Source: Delphinapterus leucas (taxonomy: Eukaryota > Chordata > Mammalia > Artiodactyla > Monodontidae). From it: a stretch of 64,000 nucleotides of DNA. Shown in pieces: positions 1-12,409 of this stretch. The notes beneath the pieces were generated by a model. That model did not search any database, was not told the DNA's origin, and was given only the letters and a program-made list of their open reading frames with translations. Made by a program: the position numbers and the translations under genes. Each line of letters starts with the position of its first letter. The stretch's first letter is position 1. Where the stretch lies: positions 4,234,380 to 4,298,379 of the forward strand of contig NW_022098063.1 in assembly GCF_002288925.2 (NCBI RefSeq), in the 5' to 3' direction.

Positions 1-374
1 CATCGATCTGGGCAGACTTAGGGAACATTAATTCTAGCAAGAATTCAGAATTTCACATAGACACAGATTTGAGTGAGAATTTCAAAGTGGGACAGATGAG
101 AAGTGTGTCTTGCAGTAGGATTTTTTTTTATTGAATTGAAAGAGGATTGGGCCCAGATTTTACTGAAACAAATTAAATATTGGGCATTTGCTCTAATTAT
201 GTAACTGAATGCATTTTGTAAATGGAGGTTATAAAATTAAAAAAAGCTTTTCATCTATTTGGTGGATTAGAAAGACCAGTCTTTCATGGAGCGATACGTT
301 TTGCTGTTCTCCATGGAGCGCTCCTCTGAGATGGGTCTCTGAGGGGGAGCACACGTGTGTAGGAAAACTCAGGG

Positions 375-600
375 CCTTACTTGCTGACTGCTGGGTCTCT
401 GCCATGTGCAGAGGGCTTTATAGCCATCACCTCATTTAAACCTCACAGACAGCCCACCAAGACAGGTGAAGGAAATGGACAGAAACAGAGAAGTAATTTG
501 CCCAAGGTTTGCACAGCTAGTAGGTTAGTGGGAGAATCTAGATTCAAATTTAGGTCGGACTCAAGAGTCCATAAGCCCTCAGCCACTTCACTGGGACCTC
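375..600 (-). mobile_element. MIR SINE fragment
   Basis: It contains the reverse-oriented MIR core: a CCTCATTTAAACCTCACA-like start, then AATTTGCCCAAGG and CACAGCTAGTAGG. Ancient, diverged copy. Confidence 0.7.
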
Positions 601-1136
601 TCTCAGTTGAGAAATGTGTGGTGAACTTGAATTTGAATCGAGAAAGCGTTATGGGCTGTTTGACTATTTCCCTAAAGGGAACTGCGCAGATCCCCTGGAC
701 AAACTCCAGGCATTTGACAGGCTTATTTTGACAATGCCTGACAAAGATATTTGGTCCCAGTACATAGTTTTCACTATGGATCTTCACTGTGGGTTTTGCC
801 TTAAATTTTTGTTTTTCCTACAAATTTATTAATAAACCATATCAAAAGGAAATTCATGACATATTTAAATGCTAAGAGACCAGGGGACAAACTTAGCACT
901 GGAAATAGTTACCTGATTTCACTAGACATTACAGGAAAATTACTGATTTATAGGTCACTGTTTTTTTTCTACTAGAAGTTTTTGACTAAATTAGGTTACA
1001 GCCTGCAGGCCCTTCACCTGTCTCTCACATAAATAAAATTTCCCAAGAGTGCCCTCTCAGCCCTACTCACTGCATGGCTGACACAAAGACATTTCAGCTA
1101 GTATAAACTGCCTTTTTGTTTGTTTGTTTATTTCAG
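601..1136. other. Intergenic, nothing identified
   Basis: AT-rich sequence with short open frames only. No repeat family or gene recognised. Confidence 0.4.
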
Positions 1137-1197
1137 GAGAAACTCCGTTCCCTCAAATGGGTGTGGGAGTGATATGAAGATTTGCTCAAAGCCGAAG
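1137..1197 (+). other. Candidate orphan exon with strong splice sites
   Basis: A T-rich tract and TTTCAG at 1131-1136 are followed by 61 bases and then AAG|GTGAGT, a perfect donor at 1198. One frame stays open across the whole segment (about 20 codons: RNSVPSNGCGSDMKICSKPK). It matches no protein I recognise. It could be an untranslated or lncRNA exon, or a chance pseudoexon. Confidence 0.25.
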
Positions 1198-2600
1198 GTG
1201 AGTGATAAAACATAATAGTCTCTAAAAGGATCTTTCTGTGACTCTAGAATTCTTTGATTATAGGATATGTAATAGAAATTAATGAGACATGTTTCATATA
1301 AATGAGCAAATCTAGGATTAGAAGTATGTCATAATTTAAAGACAACCCCAAATTTATTTTTAGGCTGCATGAATCCTTCAGGGTCCTTGATTCACAAAAC
1401 AAAAACAAAACACATTCTAGTTTAAGGGAAAAATAATTTTTTTATTAAAGGTTTTAAGTAGTTCTCAGAATCCTGGTGAGGGCCAGAGAATCAACTATGG
1501 ATGCTCTGAGACCAGGAGCTACATGCAGCTTACATAGGAGGATGGTCCTAGGGGATACCTCACTGTCCCTAGGCCTAGGCAGCTCATCTCTTGCCCCCAG
1601 TGGTGGACCCTAGAGGCTACTGCCAGGACCTCTGGTCATGGTCTCTTGAAGGTGCTGCTTCTCCCTCCACCTGCCATGATGGATTGCGTGAGGTACCTTG
1701 CTCACTTCCACATGGAGTTCTCAGTCAAGTGGGTCTGACTGACAGAACCTGGACCCTATATTTGGACATTCTCCAAATATAACATAAGCCCAAAGATAAT
1801 GAGTAGCCAAAAAACATGACAAATGCCCACTTCAGTAAAGCAGTATAACCTCAGCTTCCCCTTGGTGCCTGGAGACACTGAGTCATGCCTTTCCAGGGTA
1901 GTTAATGCCCCACAGGCCCCACTGTTGACCAATGGCAAGTGAGGATTGGGAAAGAGCTGACAGATAAATTCCTTTCCCTTCCCTTCTCCTGATGGGCTGC
2001 CTTGAGATGCAATAGCTTATCTGGTCTTACTGAACACATCGCATGAGATGGAGCATTAGCTATACTCGTTACCAACAACAGGCTGACTGAAGCCTCCCTC
2101 ACGTTGCCTCTGCCTCACTCCTTTTCCCCTCACTCTTGTTTCCCTGAGATTATACCTCCCTAGAAAGTGGCAGCTCATCAGCTTTTCCCTTAGGCTCTGG
2201 TTTCTCGCAACCCAGGCTACAAGAGCATCTCTTGCAGTTGCAGTGTATTCTCACTAGAGTCTTTGCCTGGTCTCTAAGACCAGCTTCAATTATTTTCTCT
2301 AGAAAACTAGTATTAGTAGCTCGTGCTGATTTGAAAACCTGCGTTTGCCATATCTGTCACTCATGTTGCAAACTTTTCTACTGTCTCTATTTTTTCCTCA
2401 TGCACAAACAAAAAAGAAAGAAGGAAAGGCAGAAAAATTCACCGGGAGGTTGGGTTGTGAGAGTGGGAGTGGAGGAATTAACTTGTCATTGAGAGTCTCC
2501 TAGCTTCTAGTTAACTCTCTTCTAATTCCCTAAACAAGCCATAGTGTCTCATTTCTCTGCGCTCTCCCTCAGGTTATTTTCTCTTCTAAAAAGCTATTTG
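1198..2600. other. Intergenic, unassigned
   Basis: About 1440-2230 is more GC-rich and looks like diverged LTR or LINE relics, but I cannot name a family. No credible coding exon seen. The short open frames lack splice or codon support. Confidence 0.35.
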
Positions 2601-2899
2601 GGGCTTCCTGGTGGCGCAGTGGTTAAGAATCCGCCTGCCAATGCAGGGGACATGGATTCGAGCCCTGGTCCGGGAAGATCCCACATGCCGTGGAGCAACT
2701 AAGCCCCTGCGCCACAACTACTGAGCCCGAGCTCTAGAGCTCACGTGCCACAACTACTGAGCCCATGTGCCTAGAGCCCGTGCTCTGCAACGAAGAGTAA
2801 TAATCCCCGCTCACTGCAGCTAGAGAAAGCCTGCGTGCAGCAATGAAGACCCAACGCAGCCAAAAATAAATAAATAAAATAAATTTATTAAAAAAAAAA
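2601..2899 (+). mobile_element. CHR-1-type tRNA-derived SINE (long form)
   Basis: It starts GGGCTTCCTGGTGGCGCAGT, with a tRNA-like head (GGTTAAGAATCC, then GATTCGAGCCC as box B). The body ends ACCCAACGCAGCCAAAAATA with a TAAA-rich tail. The family is typical of cetaceans and their relatives. Confidence 0.9.
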
Positions 2900-2924
2900 C
2901 TGTTTGCCTTTTCTTTATTTTTAC

Positions 2925-3235
2925 AGTTAAATGTTTCTTGTCCTTGAAGACTAATCTTGGGTGTCTCCTCTTTAAGGAAACTGTCTTGACCCCCGACCCA
3001 AATCTAATTTACACTGAGCTGTGTATTCCTATGGTACCCTGTATATCGCATTTATGTGGGCCATGCTGGACTTCAGCTATTGGTCTTCCCTAAAAGCCTG
3101 TCTTTCCTAAAAGATAGTAAGCTTCTTGGGGACAAGGACCATGTCTCATTTGGCTTTGCAGCCCTGGCTTAAATCAGTATAACTGGCACATAATGATTAC
3201 TCAATTTAAAAATAGCTGTTGAATATGTGATTAAT
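2925..3235 (+). mobile_element. L2 LINE 3' fragment
   Basis: It has L2-like phrases such as AGCTTCTTGGGGACAAGGAC and a terminal CTGGCACATAATGATTACTC. Old and diverged. Confidence 0.6.
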
Positions 3236-3709
3236 ATATGTGGAATAACTGGTTGAATAATTCCATTCAGGATCCCTGTGCCATGTTGTGGCAGTGCCTG
3301 GAAAAATCCCCCATCTAAGCCCTTGGCTGGGTGGAAGAGTTGTTTCACCCTTGCACCCACCTAAGAGATAGTCAATAATTGCACTGCACTGTTCTACTTG
3401 ACAAATTCCAGTAATTTCTCCAGGAAAGAAGAAAACCCTATGAAAGGATTTAGTGTTGTATTTTTTCTTGGTTCCTAAGTGAGTGAGTGAGGGTGATAAG
3501 AAACAAAATTTCTACTAAAAAAAATAAGTGAAGTGTAATTTCACCTAGAACTTGCCTCATAGGTAACCAGTGTTTTTGTCATCCGCATACCACTTGGCCA
3601 GTGGACAAAAATAGCTGTTAAAAAAGACATTTATTTGTTCCCGTGTTTGGCAGCCCTGTCTAAACTTAATCCTCATTTCATATGTGTGTCCAAATGTGTT
3701 CTAATTTTT

Positions 3710-4340
3710 TGTGTAGAAGATATCTACTCACTCATTTATTCATGGATCCATTTAACAAATGTTTATTGATGCCTGCAATGGGCTTGTGTTGGGCTAAGGA
3801 TGCAACAGTGAGCAGAACAAAGCTCATTCCTCATGGAACTTGCATTCTAATAGGGGAGGTGTACAAACATTGTAATCCATATTCAGTAATTCTTTCTTTA
3901 AATACATTTTAAACATTATTTATTTACAAATAAATAAGTAAATATAAATTTATTTATATTTATTAAGCACTACTGATGAGTAGATGGTAAATATATGGGT
4001 GCCCCATGGAGGCTACTCTCTGGATCAAATCAAATGCTGACAACTGTTAATGAAGGAAGGGATCCAAATTTCGGTAGGGGTGGAGGTGGCCGAAGAAGGC
4101 TTCCTTGGGAACTGACATTCAAACCGTGTGCAGAAGGATCATGACTAATAAGATAAAGGGAGGGTTAGAGGTTCACTCTAGATTGCACTGCTAACATAGG
4201 CAAAGGGATACTTGGCACATTTGGGGATCTGAATGAGGCCCAGGGTAGCTGGAGAACCAGGAGAGAAAGAGTGGGAAACAAGAACGGTGGTCAGGGCCAG
4301 ATCACACAGGGTTTGTAGATCATTTAAGGAGTCTCGTCAC
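3710..4340 (+). repeat. Ancient interspersed repeat, family not named
   Basis: CACTCATTTATTCATGG, TTTAACAAATGTTTATTGA and GGATGCAACAGTGAGCAGAA are hallmarks of a common diverged mammalian repeat that also recurs near 45.1, 53.7 and 55.0 kb. I cannot assign it safely. Confidence 0.45.
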
Positions 4341-5080
4341 ACACACCCGGGGATAATAGATTATCGAAGACTGAATGAGACTGTTGGTAAAAATGAGTTT
4401 GTGAACTTCAGAGTTACTAGTATCTATTCTTTTGGCTTACATTCTAGTATGAGTAGTTGAGTTTTTTAACTGTTTACATCATGTAGAAATTAGTATTAAA
4501 AGCTGTTCTAACAATTTTCACTAAAAAGAACTCTTATATTTAGTATAAAATTTGGGAAACTCAATCTATTTAAAAGACTTGAATGTCAGTTGACTATATT
4601 TGAGAATCTGAATATGAGAGTAAATGTTTTTACTTTTCTGTCTGGGTTTTAACTGGTATGTGCCTTCATATCCCTACTGCTGGTATATCCTAGCAAGAAC
4701 ATTCTAATTTTTATGCATAAAAGATGAAAATATTATTCTTTCGCAAAGAATCAAATATAGACTCCCCACTGTTGTTTATTGTTTCTCAGGTGACATCTGG
4801 TGGATAAAAACTGAAATGCAGAGTTCTCTGTAGTTTAGGAAAGGTGAGGTTCTCAAATGTCTTTGGGAGGAAATCATTAAAGAATATGAGCTGAATTGGT
4901 TGAAGATTAATTTTGCTTACACTTTTGGCATTATATTTTCTGCATTAAGTAGGCATTATGGTATCAGATATAATGGAGAGAACACTCCAGTGCTCTGCTG
5001 GATTTGGCAGGCTTTGAGTTCTGCTCAAACCTCTGACAGTAAATAACAAAGTGATTTGCTATTGTTTTTGCTTTTTTAAA
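4341..5080. other. Intergenic, mostly unassigned
   Basis: A weak MIR-like stretch is present at about 4955-5045. Nothing else recognised. Confidence 0.35.
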
Positions 5081-5084
5081 GAGC

Positions 5085-5320
5085 TTCAAAATTAAAGCAA
5101 GAGATTAGCTACAGATGGAAAAGAATCAGATTGCTATTGGACTTCTCAGTGGCTATACTGGATAAAAGAGACAAGAGAACAATATCTTCAACATTCTGAG
5201 GGAAAATTTCTTTCTATCTAGAGTCCACTACCAAATCAGGCTCTCCTTCAGGTATGAGCAAAATAAAAGCATTTTCAGACATGCATGGGTATGAAAGTTA
5301 TCCTTTTGTGTAAGTCCTCT
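5085..5320 (+). mobile_element. Old L1 / HAL1-type ORF1-region fragment
   Basis: ACATTCTGAGGGAAAAT and ATAAAAGCATTTTCAGACAT resemble the end of the L1/HAL1 ORF1 region. Highly diverged. Confidence 0.5.
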
Positions 5321-5339
5321 CTGAAAGAGTTACTAATTT

Positions 5340-7640
5340 AAAATGTTGTCTTTGTTAAGTGCTATGTTTCAGTTTATTTTTAGATATTTTCTTTTTTGCT
5401 GTTGCAATTTTGGTCTTTATTTCCATTATGTTTTCTTTTTTAACTTTGAGATGTAATTGACATATCCATGATGTTTTCTAACTGGTTGTTTGTATAGATG
5501 AAAGCAATTAAATTTTGCACACTAATTTGATACCCATCCATTTCATAAGTCCTCATACTGTTTGCAACAGATTTTTAATTGAGTTTATTGGGTTTTCCAG
5601 GTATACAATTATCTATAAATAGTAATAAATGTACCTCTCTTCCAATGTTTATACCTCTTATATCTTTCTCTTGTCCTATTGCATTGGTTAAACCTCTAGA
5701 GTTATGCTAAATAATAGTGGTGACTGTAGACATAATTGTATTGCTGTTGATTTTAATGGGAATACTTCTAATGTTTCCTCATTAAACATAATGCTGGCTT
5801 TTAAGAAATATGGATCTTTCCTATTTTATGAAGATTTTAAAAAATTAATTATGGATACTGAAATTTATCAAATGCCTTTCCCGCATATTTGAAGAAAATT
5901 GTACATTTTTTCTTTCTTTTAATCTGTTTTATCATTCAGAGTTCACTTGCAGAAAACAGAAAGGGATTTAATACACGGAGTGAGCTGCTTATAAATCAGT
6001 GGAGAGCTAGAGGTTCAAGCTCTCTAGAAATAACTCCCAAATCCACACTGTAGAACTGGCCCACCAAGAGAGCTGCTCCCTCTGCCACAGTAGAAAGTCA
6101 TGTTCCCACCGTTAGCTCCAGGAACACACCATCTTAATGTGATCTGGGAACGAGAAGTTGCCACCAGAATTCTTAGCTGCCAGAACACACCTTCTTATCT
6201 GTCACCTCTGAATCAGAAAACTAATGCTAGAACTGTCAGCTGCAGAGTTTTACTATGTCTGCTATAATATGTCCCAGCAAAATGTGTGCCTTGCTGCTAT
6301 GTCTTCCCCTATTTAAATGAGTTCTGAAATCGAATTTCACACAAGTGTATCTGATTAGCAAAACATAATTTACATTGAGGAACCTAGCTGCAAGGGAGCC
6401 TGGGAAATGAGGGTTCTGAGCTTTCCAGCCTCTGCAGTATACATGGCACACTAAAAAGAGGCTGAAATAGATGCTGAGTGAGCCAACCAACTGTACCCAA
6501 CCACTTCCTAACATAGGAAATGAAACTGAATCATTCTTACGATACTGGGAGTGGGGGGAACTAGTTTTCTTTTAATTCTTCTAAGATGTTGCTGGATTCA
6601 GTTTGCTGAAACTTGGTAAACATTTTCTGCATCAATATTTATAACTGATTTTTGTCAGTAGCTTGCTTTTCGTGTTATTGCTGTCAGTTTTTGGTAACAA
6701 ACGTATGCTACTGTTATTAGAATTCGGAAGTTTTCCTCTTTTTGTCTCTGCTCTGGAACAGTTTAAAAAGCATTAGAGTCTGTTTATTTTGTAAAATTTC
6801 CTAAAATCAGCCTATGAAGCCCTCAGGGCCTGGTGCTCTTTGGGAGCCTACCATTTTAACAATTTTTTCCTTTTTCTTAGGTTTTTAATATTTAATGTTT
6901 AGATTTTTAATTTGCCAACTTTAGTAAATGGTGTTTTCTTAGAAAAATGATTCATTTCATCTGGATCTTCACATTTATTTGCAGATAATCGAAAAAAATA
7001 GTCTCCTGTGATTCTTTTCTTTGTATTTTTATTATGTATATTTGTGCTTTCTTAATTTTAATTCTTGATCAGTTTAGCTAGTGGTTAATCTGTCTTAACT
7101 GGTTAAATTTATTCATTAGGATTATCATTCCTCTGGTTTTTATTTTATTATTTTTTTCTTTCACATTTCTTAATTCATTTCTCCTTTTTTCCGTTTTTGA
7201 TTATTGATTATTTTTTCCCCTGTCTTCTTCAGCTAGGTGGTTAGTTCATTTATTTTTATTCTTTCTTATTTATTAAGGTAACTACTGAAACTGCTAATTT
7301 TCTGCTGAGGATGGCTTTAGCTGTATTACTTCGATATTGGTTTGTAATATTACCAATGTTTTCTAATTAAATTGCAACTTTAGTTTTGATATCCTCTTTG
7401 ACTCAGGATTTTAAAAATTTTATGTGATAGGGTCTTTCTGTCTTCTCAGTTGATTTCTTTCGTGACCAGAAAATTATATCTGCATTATTTCTGCTTTTTG
7501 ACATTTATTGAGGTTTTTGTGGCCTAAATATATGGTCATCTTTGTGAATATTCCATGAGTGTTATAAAATATAGTCCCTATTTTCAGTGAATAGAGTTCA
7601 GGATATGTCAAGTAGAATTACCTTATAAATCTGTTATCTA
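5340..7640 (-). mobile_element. Old L1 ORF2 relic, interrupted
   Basis: Reverse-strand ORF2 phrases run in order, for example TTAAACCTCTAGAGTTATGC, then AGATGTTGCTGGATTCAGTT and CCTCAGGGCCTGGTGCT. All frames are broken. It is split by an insertion at 5924-6565. Confidence 0.65.
5924..6565. repeat. Unidentified 640-base insertion inside the old L1
   Basis: L1 sequence stops at about 5923 and resumes at about 6566. An exact 11-base TTTCTTTTAAT occurs at 5913-5923 and 6566-6576, as a target-site duplication would; it is T-rich, so chance is possible. The inserted sequence (from CTGTTTTATCATTCAGAG) is a diverged repeat I cannot name. Confidence 0.45.
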
Positions 7641-8955
7641 GTCTACTCTTTATTGAAAGCCCCTTGTCTGTGACCTTCTCCAGGTAGTCTCCCTGTGGCT
7701 TGGCAGCCTTAAAGAAGGAGAGCAATTCTGATATAGGTGTCTGACAGCTACAGTCCCAAGCTCTGCCAAGAAAGTGAACATCCCTGCCTCCCCAGCTAAG
7801 AACTAGTCCTTGCAGAAATATTGATAGGCAGGGGAAAGAAATCTGCAAGAACTAGTCATTATGTCTTATTCATTTACACTGACCAATAGCCAGGTCAGGC
7901 ACACACTTGGCTTTACATATTTGTACAAAACCAAAACCCTTCCTTTTTTCTTTCTTTCTTTCTCTTTTGATTCCACTGAGGTTTCCACCAAGTACTTCCT
8001 GCAGACAGTTGTGTAACACCCTCTGAGCAGTCTTTCAGTGCTGCCTACTTCCATGCCCAAGTCAGAATGGCACTTCCTTGTATTTCCCTGTCCTTGGAAA
8101 CCTGGTTTGGTGTCTACAGTCTTTCCCTGATAATGGCCTAACGCTTGTTGATTTTCCTTCCAACATGAGCAAGCCATACAGTGTCTCTGTGCTCCAGATT
8201 ATGCCCATCACTAGACATTTACTGGTGTTATAAGCACCAGCTAGTGTTAAAATGTTAAGTTTATCTCAGTCTATGTGTAACAAAAATTCAAAAAGCACTG
8301 GTTTTAAAAATAGTTCTTTTTCTCACATAAAAGGAAGCCTGGAGGCAGCCGGTACAGCTGCTCAAATTAATACATGATAATTGTAAAAAATCTCAAACAT
8401 TACAGAAGTCCCAACCGTTCAGTAATATTTTCTTTATCATTTTCATGATGTACAATTCCTTAACTTCCACATTTATATACAGAGATCTGTTTTTGATTTA
8501 AAATTCTCAAGCAAGAGTTTAAATACTTAATTGAAAAGTTATTTTGTTCCTGTGAGCTAGGAGTTCCTGAAAATTTTCCCATAAATCCAAGGGAATATAT
8601 AGATGATATATGAGTTTAATTTTCTATCTAACTGTAGAAGAATGACCCTGTGATAACTTCTGAAATTAATTTTTTAACGATAGGTTCATGTTCATCAAAT
8701 GGGTTTGAATTTTCAGGGAAAAGTGCTCTATTGGGACTAAGTGGTATAGTCATAAAACTGTCAACCATACTGAAGATTTTTCATTTCCCTGAGTCTGATC
8801 TGAAGGATGTAAACCTGGGACTACCTCCAAAAGAATAATCAACATCCATTCAAACACAAGTGATTATCTTCTTTATTTTCTACTGGCCTCCAGGAAAAAA
8901 ATTATTTTTCAAAAGAAGAAAAATAGACTTGGAGGTTTTTTTGCTTTAGGAAAAT
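7641..8955. other. Intergenic, nothing identified
   Basis: There is a short CT-rich run at about 7938-7966. No gene or named repeat recognised. Confidence 0.35.
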
Positions 8956-8959
8956 AAGT

Positions 8960-9130
8960 TTTAACTATTAAGTCAGATCCAGGCTTGATGCTTGGCTCTG
9001 CCATATTCTAGCTGTATTATCTTAGAAAGTTTATTGACTAAGATTCTCAAACTTTATTTATTTACAGCAAAGAGTAGCTGTGTGTGTTGTTAAGAGTGTT
9101 TGGCACATGATAGGCCATCAAAAGTAAGGA
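8960..9130 (+). mobile_element. MIR SINE fragment
   Basis: CTTGGCTCTGCCATATTCTA, then a diverged GTGTTTGGCACATGATAGG, follow the MIR order. Old copy. Confidence 0.55.
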
Positions 9131-9531
9131 TTATTATTTTTAAAGTAAATATTCACATTTTTTCCTTTTATCTAGACCTACCTTTAAATTGTCTTAACAG
9201 CTACATTTGGTGTAAAGATTCACTGTTGTTGCTTTGGCTGTTGTTGTTGTTATTGTTCAACAATAAGTATTTTTGCCCCATCAGGGAACTGACAATCTGT
9301 TGGAGAGTGTCTGATTAGGGAACTCCGATATTACCGAGGAACAATAAAAAAAGAGCTGAAAGACTGGGAAGTCTTTACACAACTTTCTCTTTTCAGTTTC
9401 TATAAATATAGTTAAGTTTAAACAATTGAACATTTTGTATGGGGATAGTCATTTAAAGGTCAGTGGAAGTTCAACTGTTTTTATTTGAGAATAAAAATTG
9501 TGGAGGAAGTTATCACCCCTTACATAAGTAA
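9131..9531. other. Intergenic, nothing identified
   Basis: A TTGTTGTTGTTATTG simple stretch lies at about 9223-9256. Otherwise unassigned AT-rich sequence. Confidence 0.35.
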
Positions 9532-10384
9532 TATTGATTAGCTTTTTTGTTTTCCATTAGGGATATCAAGAGGTATCCTTTTTTTTTTTTTTTAACATCT
9601 TTATTGGAGTATAATTGCTTTACAATGGTGTGTTAGTTTCTGCTTTATAACAAAGTGAATGAGCTATACGTATACATATATCCCCATATCTCTTCCCTCT
9701 TGCATCTCCCTCCCTCCCACCCTCCCTATCCCACCCCTCTAGGTGGTCACAAAGCACCAAGCTGATCTCCTTGTGCTATGCGGCTGCTTCCCACTAGCTA
9801 TTGATTTTATAGTTGGTAGTGTATATATGTCCATGCCACTCTCTCACTTTGTCCCAGCTTACCCTTCCCCCCCGTCCATGTCCTCAAGTCCATTCTCTAG
9901 TAGGTCTGCGTCTTTATTCCCATCCTGCCCCTAGGTTCTTCATAACCATTTTTTTTTTAGATTCCATATATATGTGTTAGCATACGGTATTTGCTTTTCT
10001 CTTTCTGACTTACTTCACTCTGTATGACAGACTCTAGGTCCATCTACCTCATTACAAATAACTCAGTTTCGTTTCTTTTTATGGCTGAGTAATATTCCAT
10101 TGTATATATATGCCACATCTTCTTTATCCATTCATCTGTCGATGGACACTTAGGTTGTTTCCATGTCCTGGCTATTGTAAATAGAGCTGCAATGAACATT
10201 GTGGTACATGACTCTTTTTGAATTATGGTTTTCTCAGGATATATGCCCAGTAGTGGGATTGCTGGGTCATATGGTAGTTCTATTTTTGGTTTTTTAAGGA
10301 ACCTCCATACTGTTCTCCATAGTGGCTGTATCAGTTTACATTCCCACCAGCAGTGCAAGAGGGTTCCCTTATTGATTAGCTTTT
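9532..10384 (-). mobile_element. Young 5'-truncated L1 with candidate 3' transduction
   Basis: The reverse-strand 3' UTR and ORF2 C-terminus lie at about 9579-10369. A 104-codon open frame at 10044-10358 encodes the L1 ORF2 Cys-rich tail ([41 protein letters not shown]). A 15-base TATTGATTAGCTTTT flanks it exactly at 9532-9546 and 10370-10384. Between the left duplication and the main poly(T) lie TTTTTT and 30 non-L1 bases (9549-9578). That arrangement is expected of a 3' transduction. Not an active element, since only the 3' end is present. Confidence 0.9.
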
Positions 10385-10755
10385 ATTCTGATTTCAGAAG
10401 TCAATATGAAGCAACCTTATTCCAGACCTGTCAGTTTATACTGGTGAATTCTATAGCTCACCATAAAATTATCCATTTGTTAGTGTATTTAAGACAGTAA
10501 TACAAATATTTTGTTAATAATTAAGCCTATATAAAAGAATAAATCTGGTCCCCAGGCATAAGAGTCTATTTGATTTTGCCTAACTGTCTGGAGCAATTCC
10601 ACACATTTTCAGCATATTATTATGTAGCTTTGGGATGGATCATAACTGCTTCACCATTGTTCAGTTTGCAATAGTGATCTCTACATAATTATTAAAACAA
10701 AATATTTGCCTCTTCTAAGCCCTAGTTTCATGATCTGACTTCAGGGGAACCCAAA
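10385..10755. other. Intergenic, nothing identified
   Basis: AT-rich unique-looking sequence between two L1 insertions. Confidence 0.35.
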
Positions 10756-10770
10756 TTGAAAGCCTTTCTT

Positions 10771-11303
10771 TTTAAGTTAATTTTTATTGGAGTATAGTTG
10801 CTTTACAATGTTGTGTTAGTTTCTACTGCACAGCAAAGTGAATCAGCTATACGTATACATATATCCCCTCTTTTTTGGATTTCCTTCCCATTTAGGTCAC
10901 CACAGAGCACTGAGTAGAGTTCCCCATGCTATACAGTAGGTCCTTATTAGTTATCTATTTTATACACAGTATCAGTAGTGTATATATATCAATCTCAATC
11001 TTCCAATTCCTCCCACCCCCCTTCCCCCTTGGTATGAATACATTTGTTCTCTACGTCTGTGTCTCTATTTCTGCTTTGCAAATAAGATCATCTATACCAT
11101 TTTTCTAGATTCCACAGATATGTGTTAATATACGATATTTGTTTTTCTCTTTCTGACTTACTTCACTCTGTATGACAGTCTCTGGGTCCATCCACATCTC
11201 TACAAATGACCCAATTTCAATCCTTTTTATGGCTGAGTAATATTCTGTTGTATATGTGTACCACATCTTCTTTATCCATTCCTCTGTTGATGGACATTTA
11301 GGT
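10771..11303 (-). mobile_element. 5'-truncated L1 3' end
   Basis: Reverse-strand L1 3' UTR (TTATTGGAGTATAGTTGCTT) and ORF2 tail (EEWIKKMWYTYTTEYYSAIK). It is flanked by TTGAAAGCCTTTCTT (10756-10770) and TTGACAGCCTTCTT (11304-11317), a slightly decayed target-site duplication. More diverged than its neighbours at 9.6 and 12.4 kb. Confidence 0.85.
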
Positions 11304-12409
11304 TTGACAGCCTTCTTCCATCTTCCTGTATGGAAGAAGTGTGAGAATTGGAAAGAAAGGGATAACATGATCTCTGTTTGCAGATAATGTAATAGAATAA
11401 AAGGAAACCCTAAGATAATCATTCTAAAAATAAAACCAAAATTAAGAGAATTGATTAAAGTAGCAGCATAAAAAACTAATAAAGAAAAATCAATAGTTTC
11501 ATATATCCGAAGAATAACTAGCTAGATGATGTCAAGGGAGCGGAAATCACACTTGTAGTTGCAAGAGAATATTTTTTTTAAACTTAGGAATAAGCTTAAA
11601 ATGTTTACTCTTCAAAGATGCAAAAGTAGACTGGAACAAATGTAAAGGCATCCCTTGTTTATGGGTAGGGCAACTCTACATCATACTTATGTTAATTCTT
11701 CCCAAGTTAATAAAGAAATTTAATGTGATTCCATTAAAAATATTGAGATTTTTCTCTTAAAGTAGACTGTTGAGTCTAAAGTTCTTTTGGGAAATGAGTA
11801 AGCAGGAAAAGGAAGGGAAACCCAAAAACAAGAACAATGAGAGGAACTAGCCCTGTAAGATGTTAAAACACTGTATAATTTCCCTATAAATAAGAAAAGC
11901 ATGTTCACTGATACATAACTAGATATACAGAATGATAGAATAGACAAAAAATTCAAAATAGAACAATTATATGTGAAAAGTTAAGTGACACCTCAATCAC
12001 TGGGGAAATATACTGTTTTAAATAAATATTTTTGGCATAACTAGATAGCCTTTTGGGAAAAAGTAAAATTGAATCCATATCTCATCCTGGATATCAGAAT
12101 GAAATCCAAATTATCCAGATATATAAATGTAAAAAGTAAAACTGTACAAGAACACAAGGATTCATTTCTTTATAAACTGGGAGTGAGAAAAGCCTTTCCA
12201 ACTATGATTACAAATCCAGAAGCATCAAAGAAAATACTAAAACATTGACAAACTTGACTACATAAAAATAGAAAGAAACTTTTCAAAGCAAAAAAAAAAG
12301 CAAAAGTCACTAAACAAATTAAAAACCCAGAAGAAAATATTTTCAATTTATATGAAAACATTATATAACAATCACCTAATTGATAAAGAGCTCTTAAAAA
12401 CTGGGAAGA

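Noticed and set aside
381..787. Open frames of 114-116 codons near the left edge
   Set aside because: Mostly inside a reverse MIR fragment.
2601..2700. tRNA-gene-like heads of SINEs
   Set aside because: They keep box A/B-like sequence but cannot form a full cloverleaf and are joined to SINE bodies, so they are not tRNA genes.
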